NCBI GenBank assembly: GCA_963575745.1
Contig: CAUYUJ010019904.1
Location: 69,501 to 133,500 of the forward strand
DNA length: 64,000 bases
From: Prorocentrum cordatum
Taxonomy: Eukaryota; Sar; Dinophyceae; Prorocentrales; Prorocentraceae
Direction: 5' to 3'
Within the stretch, counting starts at the first letter, position 1, and each line of letters starts with the position of its first letter. The translations under genes and the position numbers were made by a program. Shown here piece after piece: positions 33,245 to 44,269 of this stretch. The notes under the pieces are model-generated. The model was not told where the DNA came from and made no database searches. It was given only the letters and a program-made list of their open reading frames with translations.

Positions 33245-34325
33245 ATGACGTCGGGATCATGCCCACGCGCATGTGATCGCGTGGACCCCCTCCACGCGCC
33301 CGAGAGCGTTGGGACCACCTCCACACATATGATAGCGTTGGGACACCCTCCACACACATGAGCAATCCCTCTACACACATGAGTGATGTTGGGACCCCCT
33401 CCACACACGTGGTGGTGTGTGGAGACCCCTTCCACGTGCGCCGGGGTGTGTGGATCCCCTCCACACGCATGGGGAGTGCATAGACCCCCTCCATACACAT
33501 GAGGACATGGGGACCCCCTCCACACATATGAGGATGTGGGGACCCACTCCATGCAGATGAGGGTGTGGGGACCCCCTCCACACACATGAGGACGTGGGGA
33601 CCCCCTCCATACACGTGGGGTGAGTGGGGACACCCTCCACACACATGAGGGTGTGGGGACCCCCTCCACACACATGGGGTGAGTGGGGACCCCCTCCACA
33701 CACATGAGGGTGCGGGGACCCCCTCCACACACATGAGGGTGTGGGGACCCCCTCCACACACATGGGGTGAGTGGGGACCCCCTCCACACACATGAGGGCG
33801 TGGGGACCCCCTCCACACACAGAGGGTTGTGGGGACCCCCTCCACACACATGGGGAGTGTGGGGACCCCCTCCACACACATGCAGAGTGTGGGGATCCCC
33901 TCCACACACATGGGGGTGTGGGGACCCCCTCCACACACATAGTATGCGTGGGGACCCCCTCCACACACATGAGGGTGTGGGGACCCCCTCCACACACATA
34001 GTGTGCGTGTGGACCCCCTCCACACACATGTGGAGTGTGTGGACCCCCTCCACACACGTGAGGCTGTGGGGACCCCCTCCACACATATGAGAGCGTTGGG
34101 AGACCCTCCACACACATAGGGTTGTGGTGACCCCCTCCACACACATAGAGCGCGTGGGGACCCCCTCCACACACATGGCTGCGTTGGGACCCCCTCCACA
34201 CACATGGTAGTGCGTGGACCCGCTCCACACACATATGTGCGTTGGGACTCCCTCCACACGCATGATGAGGTCAGGGTTCCCATCAACACAAGTGATGGCA
34301 TGCCGTCTCGCTCCACACGCATTGA
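33245..34325. repeat. Minisatellite, about 35 units of 29-31 bp
   Basis: The unit is GGGGACCCCCTCC followed by ACACACATGAGGGTGT, repeated with substitutions and one- or two-base length changes. Because the unit is about one base off a multiple of three and contains no stop on the minus strand, all three minus frames stay open for about 1 kb (frames of 465, 395 and 287 codons). Each reads through the same three peptides in turn: CVEGVPTPS, CVWRGSPHPHV and CGGGPHTLM. I do not call a gene, since frames open in parallel are explained by the repeat. Confidence 0.92.
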
Positions 34326-34329
34326 GATG

Positions 34330-35270
34330 TAAGGGGCTCAAGTCATCTCCAGTGGAAACAGCTATTCTTTGCTGGATATCATCATCATCATTTTCTTTAT
34401 TCATCATGTTATTCCTCTCTCTCGCATGTTTTCTGTTGATATTATTCCTCGCCCTGAGCAGAGGAGCACCTTCGCGTGGACGCCGATGCCGACCGCGCCC
34501 TGCATGCGCTCGCGTCTTCTGCGCCGAGCGCGCGAAGGCGCGACCAGCTGGCATTGTTTCTGGAGTTGCATCTTTCTTGGCGTCCCTCACCTAGCATACA
34601 ATCAGATTAGTGATGCGTGTTTCTATTCGAACAAAGAAACAGTTTCTACGCTCTCCGCACGCAGTCCAGAGAGACGGCCTCTCCGAGAAACCCCAGGTTC
34701 TTGAGAAAAACTCATTCGCTAACAGAAGCCATCAGTACAGATTTGTATCATTCATTAACCACCTCGCTCACCTCCTCACCCCCCACCTTCTCCTCCTCAT
34801 CCTCCTCCTCTTCACTCTCATGCTCCTGCTTCTGCTTCAGCTTCTGCTGCTACTGCTGCCACTTTTCCACTTCCTGCTATTCCTCTCTGCACCGCTCTCA
34901 AGATGGCGAGGTGCCGAGAAGAAGCGATGGACAAGGAGATGAGGACGACGGAAGGGACGAGGAGGATGAGGAGGAGGAGGAGGAACGGGAGATGCGGAGG
35001 GGGCACGCACCCGCGCTCCACCGACTGACGAAATGCTTTGCAGTTGATCCCTTCATCTCCGACGTTTTAGCCCAGTCTCAGCTGCACTGCCCACAAGCAG
35101 CTGACTAGCATTGGACTTCCTACATGCTCCAACTGTCAATACTGTACATACACATACACATATTCATTGATGTTGGAAGCGCCACAAAACCTACATTGAA
35201 TACGCAAATCTCATGGCAACTGCGACTGCCATGGCAGGCGAAGCGATACCAACTTTTATTGCAGCGGTTG
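34330..35270. other. Non-coding stretch between minisatellite and small ORF
   Basis: Contains an ATC/TTC-rich segment (34375-34400), a pyrimidine- and TGC-rich tract (34780-34860) and a GGA-rich tract (34935-35000). I see no supported coding exon. Confidence 0.45.
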
Positions 35271-35272
35271 AT

Positions 35273-35743
35273 CTAGCGAAAAGGTCCGCGATTACCCCTC
35301 CGCGGATACTGCCCCCTACGGAGCGCGCGAAGCACCCAAGCGCCGTGATCAGTTGGGTCCCCGCGGCAAGGAGTCACCAGCAGATGTTCCAGCCTACCAG
35401 GTTCGGGACTCCACGCACCACACTTGATGCAGAACATCACGTTTCTGTATGAGCGCAAGCGGTGCGTGATATCCACGAAGCGTGCGTCTGGGAAATTTGC
35501 CAGATTGCGTGACCACAGTGCAACCGAAGGCATGTCAGGCATGTCATCCAGATCCAAGTCGTCGATGTAGCGGACGAGCTGACCGCCGATGTTTCTGAAT
35601 CTATATGGATGCGGCGAGCGAGAGCGAAGGCGCTGAGGCGCGGGATCGACCTCGGCCATGGCGGCCGATGAGAGCACTGGGGCTTCCGAGGGTGGTCGAG
35701 CTAAACAGAGGGACAGAGAGCCACTAAATGACTTGGGTTCCAT
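35273..35743 (-). CDS. Small protein with zinc-ribbon-like Cys motif, 156 residues
   Basis: An ATG at 35743 opens 156 codons to a TAG. The N-terminal half is Ser/Pro-rich and the middle is acidic (YIDDLDLDDMPDMP). The C-terminal part reads MFCIKCGAWSPEPGRLEHLL, then TPCRGDPTDHGAWVLRALRR, and ends basic. The CxxCG pair followed by a later Pro-Cys and a Gly/Arg-rich end resembles a domain I know from many unannotated dinoflagellate proteins; its function is unknown. It may be an independent gene or the last exon of the transposase-like gene upstream (which has its own stop at 36267). No intron is needed. Confidence 0.5.
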   Translation of the reverse strand: MEPKSFSGSLSLCLARPPSEAPVLSSAAMAEVDPAPQRLRSRSPHPYRFRNIGGQLVRYIDDLDLDDMPDMPSVALWSRNLANFPDARFVDITHRLRSYRNVMFCIKCGAWSPEPGRLEHLLVTPCRGDPTDHGAWVLRALRRGQYPRRGNRGPFR

Positions 35744-35744
35744 G

Positions 35745-36265
35745 ATACATGATCAAGCTTCGTAGAATTGAACAACGCACCACTCTCCCCCTCTTCCTCC
35801 TCCCACAACCTCTTAACTTAACCATCCGTCCTGCTTGCTTTGCGTTGCGCCGCTCTCTTTTCGTTCGTCGTCGGTCGAGGGCTGCTGCTTTGGCTTTCTA
35901 AGCTATTCAGCTTGAGGGGGTAAGTCGCCCCTCGTCCCTCAACCCCCCTTCCCCCCGCGCCCCCCCCTCGCCCCCGGCAGGCGGGACGACCACTTGGAAG
36001 CCTCTGTTGGTCACGGCGGCCGCGGTGTCAGGCGGCGCGGCGCGGGGGAGGGGAGGGGCAGCCAGGGAAGCAATCGAGATGGCGGGGCGAGGAGGGGGGA
36101 CGCAGGGGAGGCAAGACAGGAGGGCGAGCTGCATGACCAGGAGGGTGGGGCCGAGATGGGCGGCACGATGGGAAGGGATGTGAAGTCAAGACTTGATGGA
36201 AGAAGAGAAGAAGAAAATCTCGGACGGCGTTCCGAGCCTCCGATCACTCCCAAGTTTTCGACGAC
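35745..36265. other. Spacer, C-rich and G-rich, no gene seen
   Basis: A pyrimidine-rich half (35780-35990) and a purine-rich half (36010-36220) between two minus-strand coding blocks. Frames are low complexity. The segment ends with the stop codon of the upstream gene at 36267. Confidence 0.45.
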
Positions 36266-36266
36266 T

Positions 36267-39200
36267 TCAGAATTCAGTCTTCATTGCTTCGTTACATAGT
36301 GAGCACAGAGACCTGGCCGCACCAGACCACTCCACGAGCTTTGCAATCAATTCCGAATGTGAGTGAAACTGCGCAAGGTTATCACCGACAGCCTCTTTCA
36401 GGACATCGATGCTCACCAACAGCACTCGCAAAGGGTCGTCGTGCTGGCACCAAGCGTGCAAATGCCTCAAACACAAAGGGCAGCACTCGGCATCAGCAAC
36501 GCCGCAAGCGCAGCACGGGATTGACGGATCATTGCCACAACCGATTGTGCGAGAGAAGCGAACTGCGTTCAAAGTCATATTCCCTCGAAGGTGGAAAGGC
36601 CTGTACATCTTTTCACCTGAGTTCGGGATTACAACCTGCAGCTTTCCCGACTCAATATCAGCAGCAAGCGAGAGCTCCCAAAGCCTATCTGGGGGCGGCG
36701 GGCGCGCGTAGCCAATATTCGGCGGCGCGCCGAAGATGGGGGGGGGCTGCGGTGGCGCGCGGGCGGGGAGGGGGGCAGTGATTGGACGGATACTTCTCAG
36801 GAGCGCCCCGATGGGGGCTGCTGCAATTGCCCCCTTTCCCGCCAACGGGGCGCCGCCGACATCTTGTGGTCACCGCCACTCACGTGCACAAAACGACCTT
36901 GCTGCATGTCCACGCTGTCGTTATATATCCACCGAGGAATGTGGCTCACGCAGCCGTCGTCCTCAAGACGCTCGACTGCTAACGATATGCAGTGGTCGCA
37001 AGCGGTCTGAACGTCCGCGTTATCAAACCACGCCAGGGCCAAGATCAAGCTTTCAATCCCTCGGATCCAGTCCTGGAGTGAGGGGCGAAGGAAGGTCGGG
37101 AAGGCGAGGGAATAGGAAGGAGAGGATGAGAGGATGAGGAGAGAGGGGCCTGATCGTGACGAACATCCTCGTCGCCTCCGTCGGGCGAGCCGCCAGGGCC
37201 CGCGGGCGGTGGCTCCGGGGGGCCTCCAGCGGCCACAGCATGGCGCCCTCGGCCGCCCCCTCGGCCACGGCCTCTGCCACCTCGGCCGACGCCGCCTCCT
37301 TCAGCCTGACGCGCGGAAGTGCGTTTTGGACCTTGCGTGGGCCCCGGGCCCTTCTCCTGGGATGTGCTCGGGCCCCATAACAGGCCATCTATATTGGTGC
37401 TCTCTCTCTCTCTCTCTCTCTCTCGGGGCCTGCCGACGGTTTCTGGGAAGGCCCCGGACTCTAAGACCTCCTCCTCCTCCTTCTCCACCTCCCCCTCCTC
37501 CTCCTCTTCCTCCTCCTCCTCCTCCTCCTCCTCCTCATCCCCCTCCCCCTCCTCCTCCTCCTCCCTCCGCCCCCCTCCACGAAGCCGCCCGTGGCGCCTC
37601 TGAAGTGCAGCCGTCATCAGCAGCCTCTCCAGCGTCGCCAAGTTCACTCACAAGCTTTGCACTGAGCATGGCGGTCACTGCCTCCTCATCATCAATGGCG
37701 CCATTAATGATATCCTCAATCGAGCGCAGCCCGTCTCCAGACCCCCAAGCGAAAGCCCTGGACATATCCTCGTCGCGATCCCCTCCACAGCCGTCGCCAT
37801 CGCCTTCGTCACCTCCATCATCTGACTCGAGGCAGTCCGAGTCTGCTTCAGCGGCCCCCCATGCGCGCATGATGGCGGCGGCTTCAGGGTATTCCTCCTC
37901 TTCTTCCTCCTCTGCCTCCTCGGCCTCCTCCTCTGCCTCCTCGCGTGGTTCAGGGTCTCCTTCTCCACCGCCTCCTCTTCTGGAGCCGCCGCCACCCTTG
38001 CCGCCGCCGCCGCCCTTGCCGCCGCCGCCGCCTCCGCCACGCCGCCGGCGGCCACGACACGAACACAAATCAATCATATTGATAGGCTCAGCCACAGCAC
38101 CGACCAGTCTAGCATAGCGAATACTTCTGCGATCCCAAGATAATGACCAGAGACTGCACTGGAAGTCACCTGCGGGCCCTTCGTTGACGGCAGAGGAATG
38201 GGCTGCAGTAATGACGCCCAAGGCCTTCCGAGGCTGGAAGGGGCGCCCAGCGTCGAGATCGATCTCCCCCAATAAGCAACTCTCATCAACAGAATCAACA
38301 AAGCGGGCTTCGGAAAACCATTGAACCTTGCGATAATATCTACACGGCACGAAATATCTCGCAGCTGCATTGCAGGACTCGATGCAAAGAACAACCTTCC
38401 CCATCTCAGTGTTGAAACTTTTCCTGGGGCGACGAGTTCCAGGCTCACCATCATCTTCGTCATCTGCCGGTGACAACGTCTGATGGATGATCCTATTCAA
38501 AGTTGCAAGGACACGGGCAGAGCAAGCACACGCAGGAAGCGGTGGGTTCTCGGGGGGGACCTTGGGCGGGGGCACCTCATCCACGCTGGCAAAAGCCCAT
38601 CTGTTGTATTCGTTGCTATCGGCATCGTTCTCGGCATTGATCATATCATTTGCAGCCTTATGATAATGCACACATGCGCTCACAAGATCGCCCCGGTCAT
38701 CTCGATTCAGATTCTGAAGTCCCCGCCGTTTGATTGTGATTCGCGAGGACAGGAGCGGCCAGCCAATATTCGGCGCCAGTTTGGACACGCTCTTTATTAA
38801 GAGTCTGCGGCGCTGCGAGGGGGTTGGGGGTGGGAGGGAGAATAGGGGCTGAGGGGGGTCGGTAATATTGCAGGTCGCTTCTTTGATGCTCAGGTTTCTT
38901 TAAGAAGCCATCGGAACGCCCCCAACAAGCAACAAGCCGAAGAAGCCCCCGCCCCAACCACTGGCCCCCCTCCATGCGTTCCCGGACCCCCTCACCGCGC
39001 CGCAGAATGGAGTTACATCCTTCGATGTCTTGCGTGTCAACCAGCCACATGTGTGCGACTTCCCGAAGACAGTCCCATAATCCTTGATCCAAAACGCCCG
39101 TATCCCGTGCTCGTTCCAATTGCGATTTGAATAAGATTGAAACCTTCTCCGAAGCAGGGTCGAGACTCCTAGATCTCCCAGGGCCAACCATCTCTCTCGC

Positions 39201-42200
39201 TACTTGCTTGCGCGTGACATCCTCAACCAATGGGCTTTCCTTCACGAGAAGCATCATTCTCCTGGGATACCTCTGGCATGGCTCGTATACTCGACAATAG
39301 AAGTCTGCCCACATCTCTAAGACGCAGCAGGCAGCTAGTTCCACGAACGTCTCGAACGGCTCACCAGGCTCAAGAGAAACCATCACCCCACCATTCATCA
39401 AATCATCCCAGGGATCACGGACTAGAAGATAATGGAATTCGTCATAAAAAGAGTTGTGCTTTATGCGATACAAGCTCTAACATTGGCATGGGGTCATCAT
39501 CCTTCCAAACGCCGTGCCGATGCTGCTGTGCGCGGCTGCTGCCTGGGATAGGGATAGGGAATGGACGGAGCGCGCGCCAGGCACAGCCGTCGCGTCGGCG
39601 AAGAAGCTGGCGACGAACAAGCTCCATTGAGCCGTATGGAGCGCTGTTGCGCATTCCGCCGCCAGGGGGGGCAGGGAACGAGTTTCGGTGATCCTCTCCG
39701 AACAAATCCCCCTCCTCGCTCCTTCTCCCTCCTCCTGCGCCCAACTCCACCCCCTCCTCCTCAACAGCCTTCCACCTGTAAGTCCAACCACTCCCCCTCT
39801 CGGTGGAGTCAGGGATTCAAAACCCACTCAGTTCTTCGCCGACCCGAAGCTTTGGCAAGGCGCCCGACCCCTCCAGGCGCCTTCGAGAAAACGCTCCAAA
39901 TGCACCAGCGGCCCAGAACATTTATTTGCGATATACAAGCAAGCCCAAAAATCATTCGTGTGCAAGCCCTGGTCGACTTCCTTAACCCATCTGGAAATTT
40001 TTTTCCGAATAAGCGAACTCGTCATTGTCTTCGTCATCGACCAGGTTGCGTTTGCGGCCCCTGGCAACGTTTAGCTTTGGGAACCAGGGCGTGACGAATC
40101 ACGGCAGGGAGCTCGTCTCGGCCGCACTTGAGTATTTTCTCTTCAAGTTTCGTGATTGATCCCCATCTGTTCCGCAGAGCCCGCTGGGGAAGGACTTTCG
40201 CCACCTCATCCGCCCGAGCCTTGCTGGTAATATCTTTATATGCGTTATATATCTTGGCGGGATGTCCAGAAGATCTCCAGAGGTTTGCGATTTTTGCACA
40301 AGTCCCGAAATATTTGTATCTGTCCAGTCTCGTCAGCTGTGTTTTTCTAATTAGATTCGCAATGTGCCGCAAACACCAACTTCTGAGTTTCACTGTGCAC
40401 AGCATGTCGCTGACATCTCCCGACACTAATTTGTCGCAACCCAACTGGTCCGGGCCCTGGTCTGCACACATAATGAACCACCGCACGTGCATGTAGGGAG
40501 GCAGCTTGTCGCTCGTGGTCTCCATGTTTGGCTGATCGAAATACACATCTTCCGATGTCCAAGGGAAAACGCCAAGGCCCAATAGTTGCTTGATATATGT
40601 AGCCCTCGCCTCCTCACCCCCGTAACTCTCGTGGATTTTTGCCAAATCCGCATGACACACGTGCAGGCGGCTGGGCGGCGCAGGAAGATAATCAGGGTGC
40701 CCATCATCTGTAATGGAAGCGTGGCGGAACCAGCTCCGTACCTCACACGTATGGGCCTGAGGGCAATAGGTAAAATTGAAACGACTAGCAATTGTCAGCG
40801 AAGTACACCATCGGATAAGGAACCCAAAGTCCCGCGGCAATCCAAAACACTCTGGGTGGGGCATAAATCGAGGGGGCGATTGACCGTCCGACTGATTTTT
40901 TCCAGCCCCCCCCCCTCTCTCCCTCCACCACCGCCTCCTCCTCCTCCTCCTCTTCCTCCTCCCCCCCTCCCTTCCCTCCCTCCCATCCTTCCCTCCACCC
41001 CAACAAATAAGGGATCCAGGATCGCGCGAACGCTGGGCGGGATCCCACTTCACCCCAGGGGGGGTCGGTGGGATGATAAGGTTTGTTGGAGGATGGCAGA
41101 GAGGCGCCTTGTTCCCAGCCACGGTGGTGTTGGTCCCGTCGCCGCGGATGCAATGTATTTCGTAAGACATGCCAGAAGAGGGTATCTGACGATGGGCTAA
41201 GTTCATGATGTATTCGTAATTCTCAAAGTAGTAATCTCTAGACTGCAGAACGATATTGGCTGACATCAGTCGTTCCCACCGCGATACATTCTGTCGGCTC
41301 CCCTTTTTTTCTTGTTGAAGCAAAATGGCATCGCACCCAGTGCGAGACTGATTACGCCGCATTGCTAAAGTGTACCCGCCAGAAACACTTAATGAAGGCA
41401 CTCGCCCGTCTCGCCGCATTTTCTTTGGATGCATCGGCGGCGCCCAGAAGGGGCCCCGGGGTCCTGAAAGCCAGGGTGAATACTTGTAATCCCGCGGGCG
41501 TTGCGTTAAAACTATCGGGGGCTTCTTGGAAGCCCTGGTTTCTGAAAGTCCCCCCCCCCCCCATTCTCCGACCCCCGACCCCCGTCGGACCGCCGCCGAG
41601 ATGACACTCCAAGGAAGTCCTGTCTCGGTATGAATTGTGGTCATCCTTGGCATCCTGAAGCTTATCAGACAAACCCTCGGCCTTCAGCCGCCAATATCTG
41701 ACATCCATTTGCAAGCGATGAACCTTAAGTTTCAACTGCCGAATGATCTCCCAGGGGTCAGCACCATCCTCGTCAGGTTCGTCGCCGCCGTCGGATCCTC
41801 CGTCGCCGCCGTGAGCTCGACGGCCTCTCCCTCGCGCGCCAGCGCGCCCTCGGCCCCTGGCCCCTCTGCCAGATGGGGCGGCGGGTCTCAGTCGGGCACC
41901 GAAGGGGGGCGGAGGTTTAAGGATGAGGGGGAGGGGCGAATAATGGAGCAAACGAGAAGGATAAGGACGATGAGAAGGAGGAGGAGGAGTAGAAGGAGGA
42001 CGTGCGCCTGCGGCGGCAGCCACAGGAGCAGCAGCCGCCGCCGCCCGACGAGACACGGCGACGTCGAGTGCCCGACACGATGCCTTTGGAGAAAGTAAGC
42101 GGGGTCGGTGATGATTACCCAGGGACTTCTGGAATCCACTGGACCCCTGGGACCCGAAGGACCCCCCTGGCCCGGGATCCGAAGGAACCTCGTGGCCCCA

Positions 42201-42763
42201 CTCGCTTTGGAAAGCCGACCGTGCCTCGGGAATGTCACAACTCCCCATATTCGCCAAAACATCGCGCACGTCCAAGATTGCGTGAGGAACAGCTTTGTGA
42301 CGAAGTGCCTGCCCAGGGCCCGCTCTGTGGCGGAGGAGGAAGAGACGTCTTCCTCCTCCTCTTCCTCCTCCTCCCCCTTTTCCTCCTCCTCTTCCCCCTC
42401 CCCCTCGTCTTCCTCCCTCCTTCCCCCTTTCCCCTCCAACTCCCTTCCCTCTCCCTCCTGCTTTTCCTCCTCCTCCCTTCTCCTCCTTTTCCTCCTTCCC
42501 CTCCTCCTCCCCGCCTCCCCTCAACCCTCTCCCCCTCCCACCTCGTGGACGTGGTTGTGACAGTCCCTTCTTATGTCGTGAAGTAGGGCGTCATCCACCG
42601 CATCCCCGCTCAAACCGATCACGGTTTCCGCTACGATTCTGTTGCAATCAGCCGTCGTGAGGGACACCCTGAAGCCGCCGAGCCCATTGCCATCCCCATC
42701 GGCGACGGCGGGGTTGCACGCCCACACAGCGCGGGTTAAGCAAGCAAGAGCATGTGCAGCCAT
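36267..42763 (-). CDS. Multi-exon transposase-like protein, family B, with frame breaks
   Basis: Coding blocks on minus: 42763-42542 (ATG; ends HNHVHE before a GT donor), about 42324-42240, about 41810-41600 (WEIIRQLKLKVHRLQMDVRY), about 41450-41140, about 40820-39880, about 39470-39000, one long block about 38785-37600, about 37340-37170, about 37070-36870, and 36695-36267. The 40.8-39.9 kb block has ADQGPDQLGCDKLVSGD and KLRSWCLRHIANLIRK. The first offers a candidate catalytic Asp, the second a C-x2-H motif as in hAT and MULE transposases. The next block has VDTQDIEGCNSILRRG, a candidate Glu, and the block after it starts APNIGWPLLSSRITIKR. Later blocks are acidic, then Cys-rich (CACGVADAECCPLCLRHLH). 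Frame changes near 40.06 and 40.00 kb (an A7 run) break the reading. The DDE assignment is inference; the family I recognise only as recurrent in dinoflagellates. Confidence 0.6.
37470..37575. repeat. (TCC)n microsatellite at an exon-intron border of family B
   Basis: A nearly pure TCC run that follows a (TC)n run at 37400-37424. It encodes poly-Glu or poly-Gly in the minus frames, so the exact exon end near 37600 cannot be fixed by eye. Confidence 0.8.
42340..42540. repeat. TCC/CCCTTT-rich pyrimidine tract, intron 1 of family B
   Basis: It fills the intron between the exon ending at 42542 (GAG|GTGGGA) and the acceptor-like CCGCCACAG near 42325. On the coding strand it is GGA-rich. Confidence 0.75.
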
Positions 42764-42985
42764 TGGGCCAAAATGCTATGACTGCGCGTTCGTTTGACAC
42801 ATCCTCGCAATGATCTTGGTTTACGCACTATTCACTCACGAGCCTAATCCTTTAGTTCCCCTACTCCCCCTCGTCCTCCTCCTCCTCCTGCTCCTCTTCC
42901 TCCTCGTCGTCCTCCTTTTCAACTCTGTGCCGCCTGTGTAACGCGAGTGTATTGATCACAAAGGGCAATTCAGCGGGCACGACCT

Positions 42986-43018
42986 TGTTTCCAGATTCCC
43001 CCGGAGAATCTGGAAACA
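42986..43018. other. Perfect 13-bp hairpin with a 7-nt loop
   Basis: TGTTTCCAGATTC (42986-42998) and its exact complement GAATCTGGAAACA (43006-43018) enclose CCCCGGA. It lies upstream of the transposase-like gene, outside any coding block I can support. There is no T-tract on either side that would make it a classical terminator, and nothing else names it. Confidence 0.7.
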
Positions 43019-43249
43019 GGTTTCCCTCCCTTTAAGATCTGAATCTCGATACCAAAACTGTGGGAAATCAAAGTTCAGCATTTCTTCTGGGGGCAGCCCA
43101 AAGCAAATCATAAGGACGTTCTGGGAAAACCGCGAATGGGTTGTGCACAACTTGCCATCCTGCGGTCAGGACCTTGTGACAAACTCTTGTAGGCTGTGTC
43201 ACGGTAGGGCGCGCCAGAGTACGATCTATTAATGATATTATGATATGGT

Positions 43250-43440
43250 GGGTTGTCCCTTCCCCCCTGCCCCCCCGCTCTCCGTGACTCTCCAGGCCGC
43301 TCCGGGCACCTCAGGGTGGGTCCTTTTGGTGTAATTTTAGGGCCGTTTTGGGCCCAGCTTTTCGGGCCTTCTTGGGTCCTTTTGGGGCCGTCTGGAGGCC
43401 TTGAGAACTGGTTTTTGCGATTCCGATGTGTTTCTATGGC
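43250..43440. repeat. CCAAGAGG-type array, reverse orientation
   Basis: Units such as GGGTCCTTTTGGTG, GGGCCGTTTTGGGCCCAG and GGCCTTCTTGGGTCC run through this block, the complement of the vocabulary at 48.4 and 52.8 kb. Confidence 0.6.
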
Positions 43441-43785
43441 GACTGGTGCATGTGGACCGTCGTGCGAAATACCTCTAGCGCTGCCCTAGCGAACCGCCGT
43501 GCAATCTACCCAAAGCGGGCTTTCCAAGCGCAGGCCTAGGGAAAACAAAAACCCGTTCTCAAGGCCAAGACTTGTCTTGCAACCATTCTGGTTCCGATGT
43601 GCAGATGTATCAAAATATGTGTGAACCTCACTTCGTCATGCCATCTGCTTCGCACTCCCAGGAGAATGCGTATACGTGCACAAATTTATTTTGATTTCGT
43701 AGGCAAGGCAAGTCAATGCAAGCGTCTTCGCCGTGGAGCGACATACCTGAATGGAATATGAGGGCGGAGAATCCAAAATTGCAAG

Positions 43786-44012
43786 TGGAAAACCGTGCGA
43801 TCAATACGAAAACGCAGGGTTTGTTCCAACGCGATGTGTTGTTTTTTTACAAAGAACAGATGTGCAAGATATTGTCGCTCTACAAAATAAATTCGAGCGT
43901 CGCACATTTTGCATGTGGAATTTGTGTGTTCGCTGTCTTTTTTTCCAAACGAAATGACACGTTGCGTTGACAAAAAAAACAACGGTTTCGTATTGATCGC
44001 ATGATTTTCCCC
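43786..44012. repeat. AT-leaning segment bounded by inverted repeats
   Basis: GCGATCAATACGAAA (43797-43811) and its exact complement TTTCGTATTGATCGC (43986-44000) are extended by imperfect pairing of GTGGAAAACC with the flank GATTTTCCCC. The interior has several T- and A-runs and no supported ORF. Confidence 0.7.
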
Positions 44013-44175
44013 AGACGAAATACAACATAACGTTCAAAAAAAACCTTGTTTTCTTATGTTATGTCATGTTTTTAAGCAGAAGGACGCTCAACGCCATAAG
44101 AAAAAAACATACCATGTCGATGTCGCTCTACATATTGCCGTATACCACTACACAGGCGATGCACCAGGAGAGAAG

Positions 44176-44265
<90 letters not shown>
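44176..44265. repeat. Poly-A run of 90
   Basis: Ninety A residues on the plus strand, hence poly-T on the strand of the transposase-like gene whose last readable codons lie at about 44270-44340. On minus the frame simply runs into poly-Phe, so the coding region must end or splice before it. Confidence 0.9.
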
Positions 44266-44266
<1 letters not shown>

Positions 44267-44269
44267 GAT

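Noticed and set aside
33193-34590. 465-codon minus frame through the minisatellite, with a non-repetitive N-terminal part
   Set aside because: The first codon is GTG, all three frames are open because of the repeat, and the N-terminal part shows no domain. Kept only as a finding about the repeat.
44148-44175. Extension of the family E frame through poly-Phe to 44148
   Set aside because: It only reads across the poly-T of the minus strand; the coding region must end or splice before it.
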